The translations under genes and the position numbers were made by a program. Below are positions 21,551 through 29,781 of a stretch of 64,000 nucleotides of DNA, in pieces. The notes under the pieces are model-generated. The model was not told where the DNA came from, made no database searches, and worked only from the letters and a program-made list of their open reading frames with translations. Location: the NCBI GenBank assembly GCA_038961845.1, contig CP152408.1, positions 2,418,001-2,482,000 of the forward strand. The letters run 5' to 3'. The first letter of the stretch is position 1, and every line of letters starts with the position of its first letter. The DNA comes from Xylophilus sp. GW821-FHT01B05 (lineage in GTDB: Bacteria > Pseudomonadota > Gammaproteobacteria > Burkholderiales > Burkholderiaceae_C).

Positions 21551-21712
21551 ATGTGCATTGGCAACGAGGGCGTCTCGACGCCCAAGCCCTCCGATCCGAG
21601 CGAGTCGGTGCCGCACAAGGCCCCCTCGCGCGAGCCGCCCATACCGGTGAAAGAGCCGGTCCAGCCGGATCGGCGGCAGATCGATCACCCCGTCGCCCGC
21701 TCGAGACCATAG
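21551..21712 (+). CDS. Small Pro-rich hypothetical protein
   Basis: Possible 53-residue protein starting 14 nt after csbD. It is rich in Pro, Ser and charged residues (STPKPSDPSESVPHKAPSRE, EPPIPVKEPVQPDRRQID). Short Pro-rich proteins of this look occur beside csbD-like genes in Comamonadaceae as far as I recall. There is no obvious ribosome site, so it may be translated by coupling or not at all. No function is known. Confidence 0.42.
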   Translation: MCIGNEGVSTPKPSDPSESVPHKAPSREPPIPVKEPVQPDRRQIDHPVARSRP

Positions 21713-21746
21713 CGGCGCAGCCCTGCGCCTTATCCAGGAGGAACCC

Positions 21747-22235
21747 ATGCCATCTCTCGAATGCAATACCCATTCCGCTGCACGTCACCGTCAGGTGCTG
21801 GCCGTGCTGCTGGTGGGCGCGGGCCTGGCTTTGGCCGGGTGCAACCGTGCCGACGACAACAGCACGGTGGGCCAGAAGGTCGATGCGGCCATAGACAGCA
21901 CCAAGCAGGCGGCGACCGATGCCAAGGATCAGGCTTCGTCGGCGCTGTCTGCGGCCGGAGCGCAGGTGCCGGCCATCCAGGCCGACGCCCAGCAGGCCGG
22001 CACCGCCGTCAAGGCCGCAGTGGACGACGCCAGCATCACGGTGAAGGTGTCTGCCGCCTTGGCCAAGGACCCGGACCTGAGCGCGCTCAAGATCGGCGTT
22101 GATACCGAGAAGGGCCAGGTCACGCTGACCGGCCCGGCACCCTCGCAGGCCGCCAAGGATCGCGCCGCGGACCTTGCCAAGGCCGTGGATGGTGTCCAGC
22201 AGGTGCGTAACCAGTTGGTCGTTCAGGCTGGGTGA
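21747..22235 (+). CDS. BON-domain lipoprotein
   Basis: 162 residues. Hydrophobic signal and lipobox LALAGC (Cys near residue 32), an Ala/Lys/Gln-rich helical stalk (DAAIDSTKQAATDAKDQASS), then one BON domain in the last ~70 residues (SITVKVSAALAKDPDLSALK, GQVTLTGPAPSQ). BON proteins bind envelope phospholipids and are often osmotically induced. CAGGAGGAA ribosome site precedes the ATG. Confidence 0.85.
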   Translation: MPSLECNTHSAARHRQVLAVLLVGAGLALAGCNRADDNSTVGQKVDAAIDSTKQAATDAKDQASSALSAAGAQVPAIQADAQQAGTAVKAAVDDASITVKVSAALAKDPDLSALKIGVDTEKGQVTLTGPAPSQAAKDRAADLAKAVDGVQQVRNQLVVQAG

Positions 22236-22245
22236 CATGCGGCGC

Positions 22246-22273
22246 CTCCCAGGCTCCGCACCTCGTGGCCTGG
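22246..22273 (+). repeat. GC-rich post-stop repeat, second family, copy A
   Basis: CTCCCAGGCTCCGCACCTCG followed by TGGCCT, starting about 10 nt after the BON lipoprotein stop. A similar element (CCCCAGGCTTCGCACTTCG, TGCCT) follows the CHRD gene at 36770. It resembles the CCCAGGCTTCGC-type elements I recall as widespread after genes in Acidovorax-related genomes. Only two short copies are seen here. Confidence 0.4.
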
Positions 22274-22324
22274 CCTGGGCCCCTTCGTTGTCGTGGCTGG
22301 CGCGCAGCGCCTTGGAGCACTGAT

Positions 22325-22987
22325 ATGAGACTGCCCCATTCTCACGCCCTGCACGCACCAGCCAGCCCTGGCCCCCACGGTAGTGGCTGGGCCGGGCGGA
22401 CCTTGGCCGGCATCTTGCGCATGGGCCGTGCGCCTGCGGTCCTGGCGGTAGGCGATACGGTCGATGTGCCGGACGAGGGCGAGCGCAGCCGACAGGCGCT
22501 GCGCCGTCTGGCCACGCTGAATCCGCGCCTGGACATCGTCGACGCCTGCCAGCCCGCCGCCGGCCTGGCAGAGGCGGCGAGCGCTGCGCGTGAGGCTCCG
22601 CGACGCAACTTCGACCTGGCGGTGGTGTTCCTGGGCAATGCCGAGGTGCTGCGGCTGGCGTCCTGCTGCCGCTACGCGCCGGTGGCCAGCGATGCCTTGG
22701 CATCGCTGGGCATGCGGGCGCGGCAGGTGTTTGTCATCACCGCTTTCGATGCGGCACAGCTCGCGCGCGAGGAGGCTGGCGACATCACCCGGCCGCTGCA
22801 GCGCCGGCACCAGTGGCTATGCCGCACGCTGCGCGACCTGTGCGCCCAACATGGGGTGGAACTGCTGGACCTGTCCGCCTTGCCGGTAGGCGACAGGGAG
22901 GAGGGCGGCGCGAGCCGCGCTGGCTCTGAGGCCTGGACCACGCGCATGCTGCAGCGCCCGGCCTTGGCACACCTGGTCTTCGGCTGA
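22325..22987 (+). CDS. Hypothetical protein, weakly SGNH-hydrolase-like
   Basis: 220 residues from the ATG at 22325. The fold-level pattern recalls SGNH/GDSL hydrolases: VLAVGDTVDV where block I would be, FLGNAEVLRL where the GxND block would be, and a late hydrophobic strand before DLSALPVGD. The block I serine is replaced (GDT instead of GDS) and no DxxH is evident, so if related it is probably inactive. No recognised domain otherwise. An open frame exists on the opposite strand but the + frame follows directly from the BON gene and reads to the metC-like start region. Confidence 0.55.
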   Translation: MRLPHSHALHAPASPGPHGSGWAGRTLAGILRMGRAPAVLAVGDTVDVPDEGERSRQALRRLATLNPRLDIVDACQPAAGLAEAASAAREAPRRNFDLAVVFLGNAEVLRLASCCRYAPVASDALASLGMRARQVFVITAFDAAQLAREEAGDITRPLQRRHQWLCRTLRDLCAQHGVELLDLSALPVGDREEGGASRAGSEAWTTRMLQRPALAHLVFG

Positions 22988-23027
22988 AGGTGCCGGTGCC
23001 GCGGAACCGAGCGGCTACCATGGGCCG

Positions 23028-24233
23028 ATGCGTGATATCTCTACCGGCCTTATCCACCATCCCTACGTTCCGCCCACGGGCTTTGAGGCACCGCAGCCGG
23101 CGGTGCACAAGGCCTCGACCGTGTTTTTTCCCGACGTTGCCGCCATGTATGCGCGCGACTGGAAGCACAAAGAGGGCTACACCTACGGCCTGCACGGCAC
23201 GCCCACCACCTTCCTGCTCGAAGAGCGCCTGGCCACTCTTGAAGGCGGCCGGCATTGCCTGCTGGTGCCCAGCGGGCTCGCCGCGATCGCTACCGTTTCG
23301 CTTTCACTGCTGAAAACGGGCGATGAGGTACTGCTGCCCGACAACGCCTATGGCCCAACCAAGTCCCTGGTGCAGGGCGAGCTGAAGGCTTACGGCATCA
23401 CCCACCAGCTCTACGACGCAACGGACCCGGCCGACCTGGCGGCCAAGCTGTCGGAGCGCACGGCGCTGGTGTGGCTGGAGGCGCCGGGCTCGGTGACCAT
23501 GGAATTCCCCGATCTACCGGCGCTGGTGCGCTTGTGCCGGGCGCGTGGCGCGCTGTGCGCGCTGGACAACACCTGGGGCGCGGGCCTGGCCTTTGACCCG
23601 TTTGCGCTGGATGCGCAGGGGCTGGCGGTGGATGTGTCCGTGCATGCGCTTACCAAATACCCGAGCGGCGGCGGCGATGTGCTGATGGGCAGCATCGTCA
23701 CGCGTGACTCGGGCCTGCACATGCGGCTCAACATGACCCATATGCGCTTGGGCCTGGGCGTGGGGGGCAACGATGCCGAGACGCTGCTGCGCTCGCTGCC
23801 CAGCCTGCCGCTGCGCTATGCCGCGCACGATGCCACGGCGCGTGGCCTGGCGCGCTGGCTGCAGGGGCGGCCCGAGATCGTGCAGGTGCTGCACCCGGCG
23901 CTGCCCGGCGCGCCTGGCCATGAGCACTGGCAGGCGCTATGCGGTGGGCGCGACCGGGCGGCGGGCCTGTTCTCTGTGGTCTTTGATGCACGCTACGCGC
24001 GTGCCCAGGTGCACGCGTTCTGCGATGCCTTGCGGCTGTTTCGCATCGGTTACTCGTGGGGCGGCCCGATCAGCCTGGTCGTGCCCTACGACATCGGCGA
24101 TATGCGCGATCCGGCGGTAACCCGCTGGCCGCACGCGGGCCTGTTGGTGCGCTTTTCCATCGGTTTGGAGGCCGGCGAGGACCTGCGCGTTGACCTGGAG
24201 CAGGCGCTGGCTACACTGGCTGCTGCGGGGTGA
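23028..24233 (+). CDS. metC: PLP-dependent cystathionine beta-lyase-type enzyme
   Basis: 401-residue Cys/Met-metabolism PLP enzyme (fold type I). PLP lysine at about K210 in HALTKYPSGGGDVLMGS; substrate phosphate-binding and active-site segments YTYGLHGTPTTFLLEERLA and DNTWGAGLAFDPF are present. The R-F-S-I-G-L-E near the C-terminus is typical of MetC. Splits cystathionine to homocysteine, pyruvate and ammonia; a cysteine desulfhydrase-like activity cannot be excluded. It links to the sulfur theme of the window. Confidence 0.85.
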   Translation: MRDISTGLIHHPYVPPTGFEAPQPAVHKASTVFFPDVAAMYARDWKHKEGYTYGLHGTPTTFLLEERLATLEGGRHCLLVPSGLAAIATVSLSLLKTGDEVLLPDNAYGPTKSLVQGELKAYGITHQLYDATDPADLAAKLSERTALVWLEAPGSVTMEFPDLPALVRLCRARGALCALDNTWGAGLAFDPFALDAQGLAVDVSVHALTKYPSGGGDVLMGSIVTRDSGLHMRLNMTHMRLGLGVGGNDAETLLRSLPSLPLRYAAHDATARGLARWLQGRPEIVQVLHPALPGAPGHEHWQALCGGRDRAAGLFSVVFDARYARAQVHAFCDALRLFRIGYSWGGPISLVVPYDIGDMRDPAVTRWPHAGLLVRFSIGLEAGEDLRVDLEQALATLAAAG

Positions 24234-24326
24234 GGCCGACGGGCTGCCTCGTCCCAAGGGCGATCGCCCGCATTTTTCGCATACATTGAGTGCACCGCAG
24301 TTCGCTGCACAGAAACGGAAGAACGA

Positions 24327-24509
24327 GTGGCTACACCGAATTACGGATATGAGAAGCGTCAGAAGGAACTGGCCAAGAAGCGCAAAAAAGAAGACAAGCT
24401 GAAGGCCAAGGCCGAGCGCAAACCAGGTTCTGGTTATGACAGCGACGCGCAACAGGGCGGTCCGGCAGATGGCGGGGCGCCTGACGGCGGCGCGCCCAAG
24501 GTCGAATAA
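24327..24509 (+). CDS. Small Lys-rich conserved hypothetical protein
   Basis: 60 residues from a GTG with a GGAAGAA ribosome site 6-7 nt upstream. N-terminal half is a highly basic helix (YEKRQKELAKKRKKEDKLKA), the rest a Gly/Ala/Asp-rich tail. Proteins of this exact style (starting ATPNYGYEKRQKELAKK) recur in Comamonadaceae; no function is established. Nucleic-acid or ribosome binding is possible from charge only. Confidence 0.75.
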   Translation: MATPNYGYEKRQKELAKKRKKEDKLKAKAERKPGSGYDSDAQQGGPADGGAPDGGAPKVE

Positions 24510-24527
24510 ACCACGCCTCTATGTCGT

Positions 24528-25169
24528 CTAGCCGAGCAGCTTGCGCAGCGCCGGCCAGACGTTGTCCAGCATCATCGGGTGCGCTGCGGCCACCGGATGG
24601 ATGCGGTCGGACTGAAACATCGCCACGGCATTCGGCCCGTCGGCAATCCCCTTGAGAAGAAACGGCACCAGCGGGCTTCGGGTCGCCTTGGCGGCTTTGT
24701 CGAACGCCTCCGCGAAGCGGCGCGCATAGTCGCTGCCGTAGTTGGGTGGCACCTGGATGCCGACCAGCAACACCTTGGCACCGGCGGCCTGCACCGACTT
24801 GGCCATCTGGGTCAGGTTGTCTTCGGTGCCCGACAAGGGCAACCCGCGCAGGGCGTCGTTGCCCCCCAGCTCGATCACCACCACATCCGGCTTGTGCTGT
24901 TGCAGCAGGGCGGGCAGCCGCGAGCGGCCACCGGCCGTGGTGTCGCCGCTGATGCTGGCGTTGACCACTTGCGCGGCGATCTGCTGTGTGGCCAGGCGCT
25001 GCTGCAGCAAGGCCACCCAGCCGGTGCCGCGCGCCAGCCCGTATTCGGCGCTGAGCGAGTCGCCCAGCACCAGCACCGTCCTGGACGCGGCCGCCCGGGC
25101 GGCCTGGGCGGGTATCCCTAGAAGCGCGAGGCTGGTGGCAAACAGGCTAAAGTCGCGGCGATCTAACAC
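24528..25169 (-). CDS. tesA: Arylesterase / acyl-CoA thioesterase I, TesA-like
   Basis: Periplasmic SGNH hydrolase of 213 residues from a GTG at 25169. Signal peptide ([20 protein letters not shown]), block [13 protein letters not shown] with the nucleophile Ser, Gly in [17 protein letters not shown], and the C-terminal D-x-x-H in SDRIHPVAA. It hydrolyses thioesters and esters with relaxed specificity. A longer in-frame start at 25217 exists but lies inside the divergent ybbA-like gene and adds no signal-like residues. tesA/ybbA divergence is also the E. coli arrangement. Confidence 0.88.
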   Translation of the reverse strand: MLDRRDFSLFATSLALLGIPAQAARAAASRTVLVLGDSLSAEYGLARGTGWVALLQQRLATQQIAAQVVNASISGDTTAGGRSRLPALLQQHKPDVVVIELGGNDALRGLPLSGTEDNLTQMAKSVQAAGAKVLLVGIQVPPNYGSDYARRFAEAFDKAAKATRSPLVPFLLKGIADGPNAVAMFQSDRIHPVAAAHPMMLDNVWPALRKLLG

Positions 25170-25182
25170 ACAAGGCCTTTCA
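25170..25182. promoter_or_regulatory. 13-bp divergent intergenic with palindromic ribosome site
   Basis: Only 13 bases separate the tesA and ybbA start codons. The central AAGGCCTT is self-complementary, and AAGG on each strand sits at ribosome-site distance from the start codon of that strand's gene. Promoters for each gene must lie inside the other gene. Confidence 0.6.
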
Positions 25183-25875
25183 ATGTCGGAGTCGAATGCT
25201 GGTGCGCCGGCGATCATTGCGGTCGAACATGTCTACAAATCCGTCAGCGATTCGACCGGCACGCTCGACATTCTGCGGGATATCGACTTCCAACTGCAGG
25301 CCAGGGAGACTGCCGCCATCGTTGGCGCCTCGGGCTCGGGCAAGAGCACGCTGCTGTCCATCATCGCCGGGCTCGATACGCCCACGCGCGGCACGGTGCG
25401 CCTGAACGGGCAGGACATGTTTGCGCTGGACGAGGACGACCGCGCCGCGCTGCGCGCGCAGCAGGTGGGCTTTGTGTTCCAGAGCTTCCAGTTGATGGCC
25501 AACCTGAGCGCGCTGGAGAACGTCATGCTGCCGCTGGAGCTGGCCGGCCGCCGCGATGCGCGCCGGGCCGCCACCGAGATGCTGGGCCGTGTCGGCCTGG
25601 GCCAGCGCCTGGGGCACTACCCCAAGGTGTTGTCGGGCGGCGAGCAGCAGCGCGTGGCGCTGGCGCGTGCCTTTGTGGTCGAGCCGCTGGTGCTGCTGGC
25701 CGACGAGCCCACCGGCAGCCTGGACTTCGCCACCGGCGAGACGGTGATGGAGCTGATGTTCGAGCTGAATCGCGAGCGCGGCACGACGCTGGTGCTGGTC
25801 ACGCACGACCGCGCCATTGCCGGGCGCTGCGAGCACTGCATCACCATCGAGGCCGGGCAAGTCGCTCTGCTCTGA
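25183..25875 (+). CDS. ABC transporter ATP-binding protein, YbbA/LolD-like
   Basis: 230-residue ABC ATPase from the ATG at 25183. Walker [11 protein letters not shown]-loop [12 protein letters not shown], signature [15 protein letters not shown] and Walker [12 protein letters not shown] are all intact, in the MacB/LolD/YbbA subfamily. No YbbP-type permease follows in this window, which differs from E. coli; here the next item is a repeat and then a convergent gene, so the membrane partner must be elsewhere. Confidence 0.9.
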   Translation: MSESNAGAPAIIAVEHVYKSVSDSTGTLDILRDIDFQLQARETAAIVGASGSGKSTLLSIIAGLDTPTRGTVRLNGQDMFALDEDDRAALRAQQVGFVFQSFQLMANLSALENVMLPLELAGRRDARRAATEMLGRVGLGQRLGHYPKVLSGGEQQRVALARAFVVEPLVLLADEPTGSLDFATGETVMELMFELNRERGTTLVLVTHDRAIAGRCEHCITIEAGQVALL

Positions 25876-25876
25876 G

Positions 25877-25943
25877 TTTTTTGATGAAATATGCCTTTAG
25901 CCCAGGTGTGGCCTGGGCTTATAGCTATAAATAGAATAGCTAC
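25877..25943 (+). repeat. Palindromic post-stop repeat, copy 3
   Basis: Begins directly after the ybbA-like stop. Layout: TTTTTTGATGAAATATGCCT, then AGCCCAGG-TGTGG-CCTGGGCT (8-bp stem, 5-nt loop), then TAGCTAT-N7-ATAGCTA. It runs into the stop codon of the convergent gene on the other strand (TAG at 25942-25940). Confidence 0.85.
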
Positions 25944-26890
25944 CGGGTTGGGTCGGATGCCGCCAACTCTGTCGCGCGCTGGTGGGCATAGACTTGCAGA
26001 TGGCAATACGCCGTCCGTGTCAGCGGCACCTCCAGCCCATGGCGCGCCGCCCGCACGATCATGTCGCCGATGATGGCATCGGCCTCCAGGCGTGGCGCGC
26101 CCTGTGCGATGTCACGCATCATCGATGCGGCCCAGGTCGATTGTCTGTCGAGCAACCGGGCATCCAGGCGCTGGACCTCGTCGGGTGAGAGCGGATGGCC
26201 TTCGGCAGTGGCAACCGATCGGCATTCCGCGATGGCCTGTTGCATCAGGCTGGCGCCATTCTGGCTGGACAGGATGTCGGCGATGGTGCCGCGCATCAGG
26301 CAGTTCATCATGGCGCCCGCGGCAAGCATCACCCACTTGTTCCATAGCGCTTGCGTGACATCGGCAGATAAGGTGCGAACGCCAGGCGACTGCGCGATCA
26401 AGTCGTGAAAATCTTGAGCCAGCGTAGCAGTGGCGGCAGACCGCGCGCCCACCACCACGATGTCGTTGGTGCCGAAATGGCGGATATCTGCTTCGCGGTC
26501 GAGCATCGTGGCGATATAGGCCACGCCACCCAGCACATGGTCGCGGCCAAAGCTGGCGTCGAGCTGGTCGTAGACCGACAGGCCGTTGAGGAATGGCAGG
26601 ATGCCGGTGGATGTGCCCACGGCCGCCCGGATGTCGTCCATGGCGGCTGTCAGGTCATATGACTTGCAGCTCAGCAGAATCAGGTCGTACGTGGAGCTCA
26701 AATTCTCCCGAAGGACCGTCTGAATCAGGGCTGAAAAATTGCCCAGCTCGCTGTGCACGCGCAAACCACGCGATGCCAGCAATGCGGCGCGCTTGGGCCG
26801 CACCAGAAAGTGCACGTCTGCGCCCGCCTGGAGCAGACGAGCACCGTAGTAGCCGCCGATGGCGCCGGCGCCGACAACCAGAATCTTCAT
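25940..26890 (-). CDS. 2-dehydropantoate 2-reductase family protein
   Basis: 316 residues from the ATG at 26890. N-terminal Rossmann motif MKILVVGAGAIGGYYGARLLQAG and the ketopantoate reductase core (FLNGLSVYDQL, NKWVMLAAGAMMNCLMRGT). PanE-type enzymes reduce ketopantoate to pantoate with NADPH; family members in this size class are often paralogues with other 2-keto acid substrates, and no pan gene is near, so the symbol panE is withheld. Its last codon is within the repeat at 25877-25943. Confidence 0.82.
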   Translation of the reverse strand: MKILVVGAGAIGGYYGARLLQAGADVHFLVRPKRAALLASRGLRVHSELGNFSALIQTVLRENLSSTYDLILLSCKSYDLTAAMDDIRAAVGTSTGILPFLNGLSVYDQLDASFGRDHVLGGVAYIATMLDREADIRHFGTNDIVVVGARSAATATLAQDFHDLIAQSPGVRTLSADVTQALWNKWVMLAAGAMMNCLMRGTIADILSSQNGASLMQQAIAECRSVATAEGHPLSPDEVQRLDARLLDRQSTWAASMMRDIAQGAPRLEADAIIGDMIVRAARHGLEVPLTRTAYCHLQVYAHQRATELAASDPTR

Positions 26891-26937
26891 CAGAACTCTC
26901 CAGAGTGGAAAAACAAGCAGGGCGCCTGAACAGCCAG

Positions 26938-28326
26938 TTAGCGCTGGTCGCCCGGGGTGCCCAGGAACTGATGGTCGGACGCTACCGACCAGAGGACCAG
27001 CAGGCCGTACAAAGCCATGGCAAGAGCGCCCAGTGCGAAAAGCATCGCCAAGGAGCCGGTCGCGACCAGCCCAACCCAGCCGAGCCCGGCTGCTACCAGC
27101 AGACGCAGTGAGCCGGCCAGCAAGGGCCATTTCAGGCGCTGGGCGCCCTGCGAGGCAAAGTAAAGCGAAAAACCCAGGGCGAAAAATCCGTAGAAGGGGC
27201 CGACGATGCGCAGGTAACTCGCTCCGGCGCTGATCAGTTGCTCGTCTGTGCTGAACAGTCGCAGCCATGTCTCGGGCCATAGGGCGGCGACCAGACCGAC
27301 GATCTCTGCCAGCACGAATGCCATGGCGCCCCCGGTCAGCGCGATGCGCTGGGCGCGCCGGGGCTGCCCGGCGCCGATGTTGGCCCCCACCAGCGCCACC
27401 ATGGGGGCGCCCAGGCCGAAGGCGATGGGCATCAGCAGGTACTCCAGGCGCGCCGCGCTGGCGTAGCCCGCCAGCGCCGAGGTCCCGGCGTAGGCGCCGA
27501 CCATGGCGGCGGTGAGTGCTATCAGGCCATTGGTCTGCAAGGCGTTGAGGCATGCCAGGCCGCCTACGGTCAGGATGCGGCGCATCGGCGCCCAGTGCAA
27601 CGGGCCGGGGATAAGCCGCGCAGCATTGCGTCCGCTGAGGCAGTACCAGCCCAGTACCAAGGAGCCGACCGCGTAATAGACCAGCAGAGCCCAGGCGCCT
27701 CCGGCGACGCCCATGGCAGGCAGGGGGGCGATGCCGAAAATCATGCCAGCCGACACCGGGATCAGCAGCAGCGCGCCGCCGCAGATCACGGCCCCAGGCA
27801 CCAGCATGTTGCCGGTGCCGCGGATCACGCTCGCCAGGGCGTTCATGACCCACATCAGCGGTATTGCGGCGAAAACCACATGGCCGTAGGTGCGGGCGGC
27901 GTCCAGGGCCGCCTCTCGTGCCCCCAGCAACTGGAGCAGCGGTGTGCTGAACGACAGCAGCAACACCGCGAAGACCAGGCCGATGGCGGCGTTGAGCGCC
28001 AGCGCATGGCGCGCCAGCGAATCAACCAATGGCGAGTTGCCCGCACCGAGTGCGCGGGCCACGGCCGCAGAGATACCGCCGCCCATGGCGCCTTGCGACA
28101 TGTTCTGCATCAGCATAAGCACTGGTACCACCACGGCGACACCGGCCAGAACGTCGGTGCCAAGCTTGGCCAGCAGCCATGCCTCGACCAGCCCGGTGGA
28201 GGACTGGGCCAGCATCATCAGCATGTTCGGCCAGCCCATGCGCATGAGCGTGGAGGCAATGGGTGCTTCCAGCATGCGCTGCAGGCGTGGGTTGTGGGTG
28301 GGCAAAGACTGTGGAAGGGAGCTCAT
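26938..28326 (-). CDS. MATE-family multidrug/Na+ efflux transporter
   Basis: 462 residues, about 12 hydrophobic spans in two homologous halves; the MATE pattern is visible in RMGWPNMLMMLAQSSTGLVE and again in the second half (LTVGGLACLNALQTNG). Exports cationic drugs or metabolites by Na+ or H+ antiport. It diverges from a MarR-family gene across an intergenic region with twin palindromic operators, so substrate-induced derepression through that regulator is likely. Confidence 0.88.
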   Translation of the reverse strand: MSSLPQSLPTHNPRLQRMLEAPIASTLMRMGWPNMLMMLAQSSTGLVEAWLLAKLGTDVLAGVAVVVPVLMLMQNMSQGAMGGGISAAVARALGAGNSPLVDSLARHALALNAAIGLVFAVLLLSFSTPLLQLLGAREAALDAARTYGHVVFAAIPLMWVMNALASVIRGTGNMLVPGAVICGGALLLIPVSAGMIFGIAPLPAMGVAGGAWALLVYYAVGSLVLGWYCLSGRNAARLIPGPLHWAPMRRILTVGGLACLNALQTNGLIALTAAMVGAYAGTSALAGYASAARLEYLLMPIAFGLGAPMVALVGANIGAGQPRRAQRIALTGGAMAFVLAEIVGLVAALWPETWLRLFSTDEQLISAGASYLRIVGPFYGFFALGFSLYFASQGAQRLKWPLLAGSLRLLVAAGLGWVGLVATGSLAMLFALGALAMALYGLLVLWSVASDHQFLGTPGDQR

Positions 28327-28364
28327 GGCAAACCTGGCCAGGCAAGATGTGGCTGCGTGCGAAG

Positions 28365-28414
28365 TATTGGCATATGCAACTAATTCGGCGCGAGTCTAGG
28401 TGCATATGCCAATA
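28365..28414. promoter_or_regulatory. Twin MarR-type operators
   Basis: Perfect inverted repeat TATTGGCATATGCA (28365-28378) and TGCATATGCCAATA (28401-28414) separated by 22 nt. Each arm is itself near-palindromic (TTGGCATATGCAA-like, centred on CATATG), and the two centres are 32 bp apart, about three helical turns. It lies 39 bp before the MATE start and 100 bp before the MarR start, as expected for a shared operator. Confidence 0.72.
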
Positions 28415-28513
28415 TCAGTCAAGATCGACTAGAGTGGGCGGCCGGCCTGAGGCGCGTGAGGCGGCAGCAAGACGCCGCAGTGCGCGGCAGCCCAAAAGAT
28501 TGCGGAGTTCGAC

Positions 28514-28990
28514 ATGCCACCGGCCAGTGCCAAAGATCCTCTCGTTTGCAACGGCGCCGCACTGCGCAAGGCGACGCGTCGGGTGACGCAGCTCTACGAT
28601 GCTGCGCTCGCGCCTTGCGGCTTGGGCGTGTCGCAGCGGTCGGTGCTGGTGCATATCGAGCGTGCGGGGCACCCCACCATGACCGAGCTTGCGCAGGCCA
28701 TGGTGCTCGACCGGTCTGCGCTGGCCCATAACCTGAAGCCGCTGGAGCGTGACGGCTACGTCGTGCAGACCAAGGACGCGCTCGATGGTCGAAGCCGGCG
28801 GGTGGCGCTGACGCCCGCAGGGCGCGCCAAGCTGACGGAGTCCAACCGCCTGTGGCGCACGGCGCAGAGCTGTTTTGAAGAGGTCTATGGCGCCGAGCGC
28901 GCCGCTGCCTTGCGTTTCGCGCTGGCCGAGATCTTCTCGGACGACTTCGCCGAAGCGTTCAGTCAGGCCCGGAATTCTCGTAGAAGCTGA
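28514..28990 (+). CDS. MarR-family transcriptional regulator
   Basis: 158-residue winged-helix repressor. The HTH/wing is seen in [32 protein letters not shown] and the wing [20 protein letters not shown]. It probably binds the twin palindromes at 28365-28414 and controls itself and the divergent MATE pump in response to a small ligand (inference from arrangement). Confidence 0.88.
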   Translation: MPPASAKDPLVCNGAALRKATRRVTQLYDAALAPCGLGVSQRSVLVHIERAGHPTMTELAQAMVLDRSALAHNLKPLERDGYVVQTKDALDGRSRRVALTPAGRAKLTESNRLWRTAQSCFEEVYGAERAAALRFALAEIFSDDFAEAFSQARNSRRS

Positions 28991-29030
28991 CGAGCCGTTG
29001 CGGCAGCGGTCGGCCCGCGATAATCCCCCG

Positions 29031-29774
29031 ATGTCCTCCCCCAAAGTGCTTTTCGGCTTTCACGCCGTCGGCGTGCGTCTGAAGACGGCGCCTGCCTCCA
29101 TCATCGAGATCTACTACGAAGCCACGCGGCGCGATGTGCGCATGCGGCAGTTTCTAGAGCGCGCCGCCGAGGCCGGCGCCCGGCTGATCGAATCCGACGG
29201 TCTGCGCATCACCAAGCTGGCCGGCAGCGCGGGCCACCAGGGCGTGGCGGCGCGGGTGCATCCGGTGCAGCAGGCGCGCTCGCTTGATGAGCTGCTGGAA
29301 GGGCTGGAAGAGGCCGGCACCGTGCCGCTGCTGCTGGTGCTCGATGGCGTCACCGATCCGCACAACCTGGGCGCCTGCCTGCGCGTGGCCGATGGCGCCG
29401 GCGCGCATGCGGTGATCGCGCCCAAGGACCACGCTGTGGGCGTCAATGCGACCGTGGCCAAGGTCGCCAGCGGCGCGGCCGAGACGGTTCCCTACTTCAT
29501 GGTGACCAATCTGGCGCGCACGATGAACGAGCTGAAGGAGCGCAGCATCTGGTGCATAGGCACGGCTGAAGACGCGCCGCAGACCCTGTACCAGGCCGAC
29601 CTGAAGATCCCGGTGGCGCTGGTGCTGGGCGCCGAGGGCCCGGGCATGCGCCAGCTCACGCGCAAGACCTGCGATGCCTTGATCAGCATCCCGATGCGCG
29701 GCGCGGTGGAGAGCCTGAACGTCTCTGTCGCCAGCGGCGTCTGCCTATACGAAGCTCTGCGCCAACGCTCTTGA
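29031..29774 (+). CDS. rlmB: 23S rRNA (guanosine-2'-O)-methyltransferase RlmB
   Basis: SPOUT methyltransferase acting on G2251 in the peptidyl-transferase P loop. 247 residues. Short N-terminal substrate-binding domain ([12 protein letters not shown]) and trefoil-knot domain with [32 protein letters not shown] and [15 protein letters not shown] motifs 1-3. ATG at 29031 fits the family start; an open extension upstream overlaps the MarR gene. Confidence 0.95.
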   Translation: MSSPKVLFGFHAVGVRLKTAPASIIEIYYEATRRDVRMRQFLERAAEAGARLIESDGLRITKLAGSAGHQGVAARVHPVQQARSLDELLEGLEEAGTVPLLLVLDGVTDPHNLGACLRVADGAGAHAVIAPKDHAVGVNATVAKVASGAAETVPYFMVTNLARTMNELKERSIWCIGTAEDAPQTLYQADLKIPVALVLGAEGPGMRQLTRKTCDALISIPMRGAVESLNVSVASGVCLYEALRQRS

Positions 29775-29781
29775 TATCCCC

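Noticed and set aside
21273..22703. 476-codon - strand frame across csbD and the BON lipoprotein
   Set aside because: It would erase two well-recognised small genes with proper ribosome sites; no domain seen in it.
25877..25943. Repeat copies as ordinary intrinsic terminators
   Set aside because: The stem is not followed by a T tract; the T run lies before the stem. A 3'-end role remains possible but not as a classical terminator.
26891..27853. N-terminal extension of the ketopantoate reductase frame
   Set aside because: The added ~320 residues are a frame-shifted reading of the MATE gene; the Rossmann motif begins right at the ATG at 26890.
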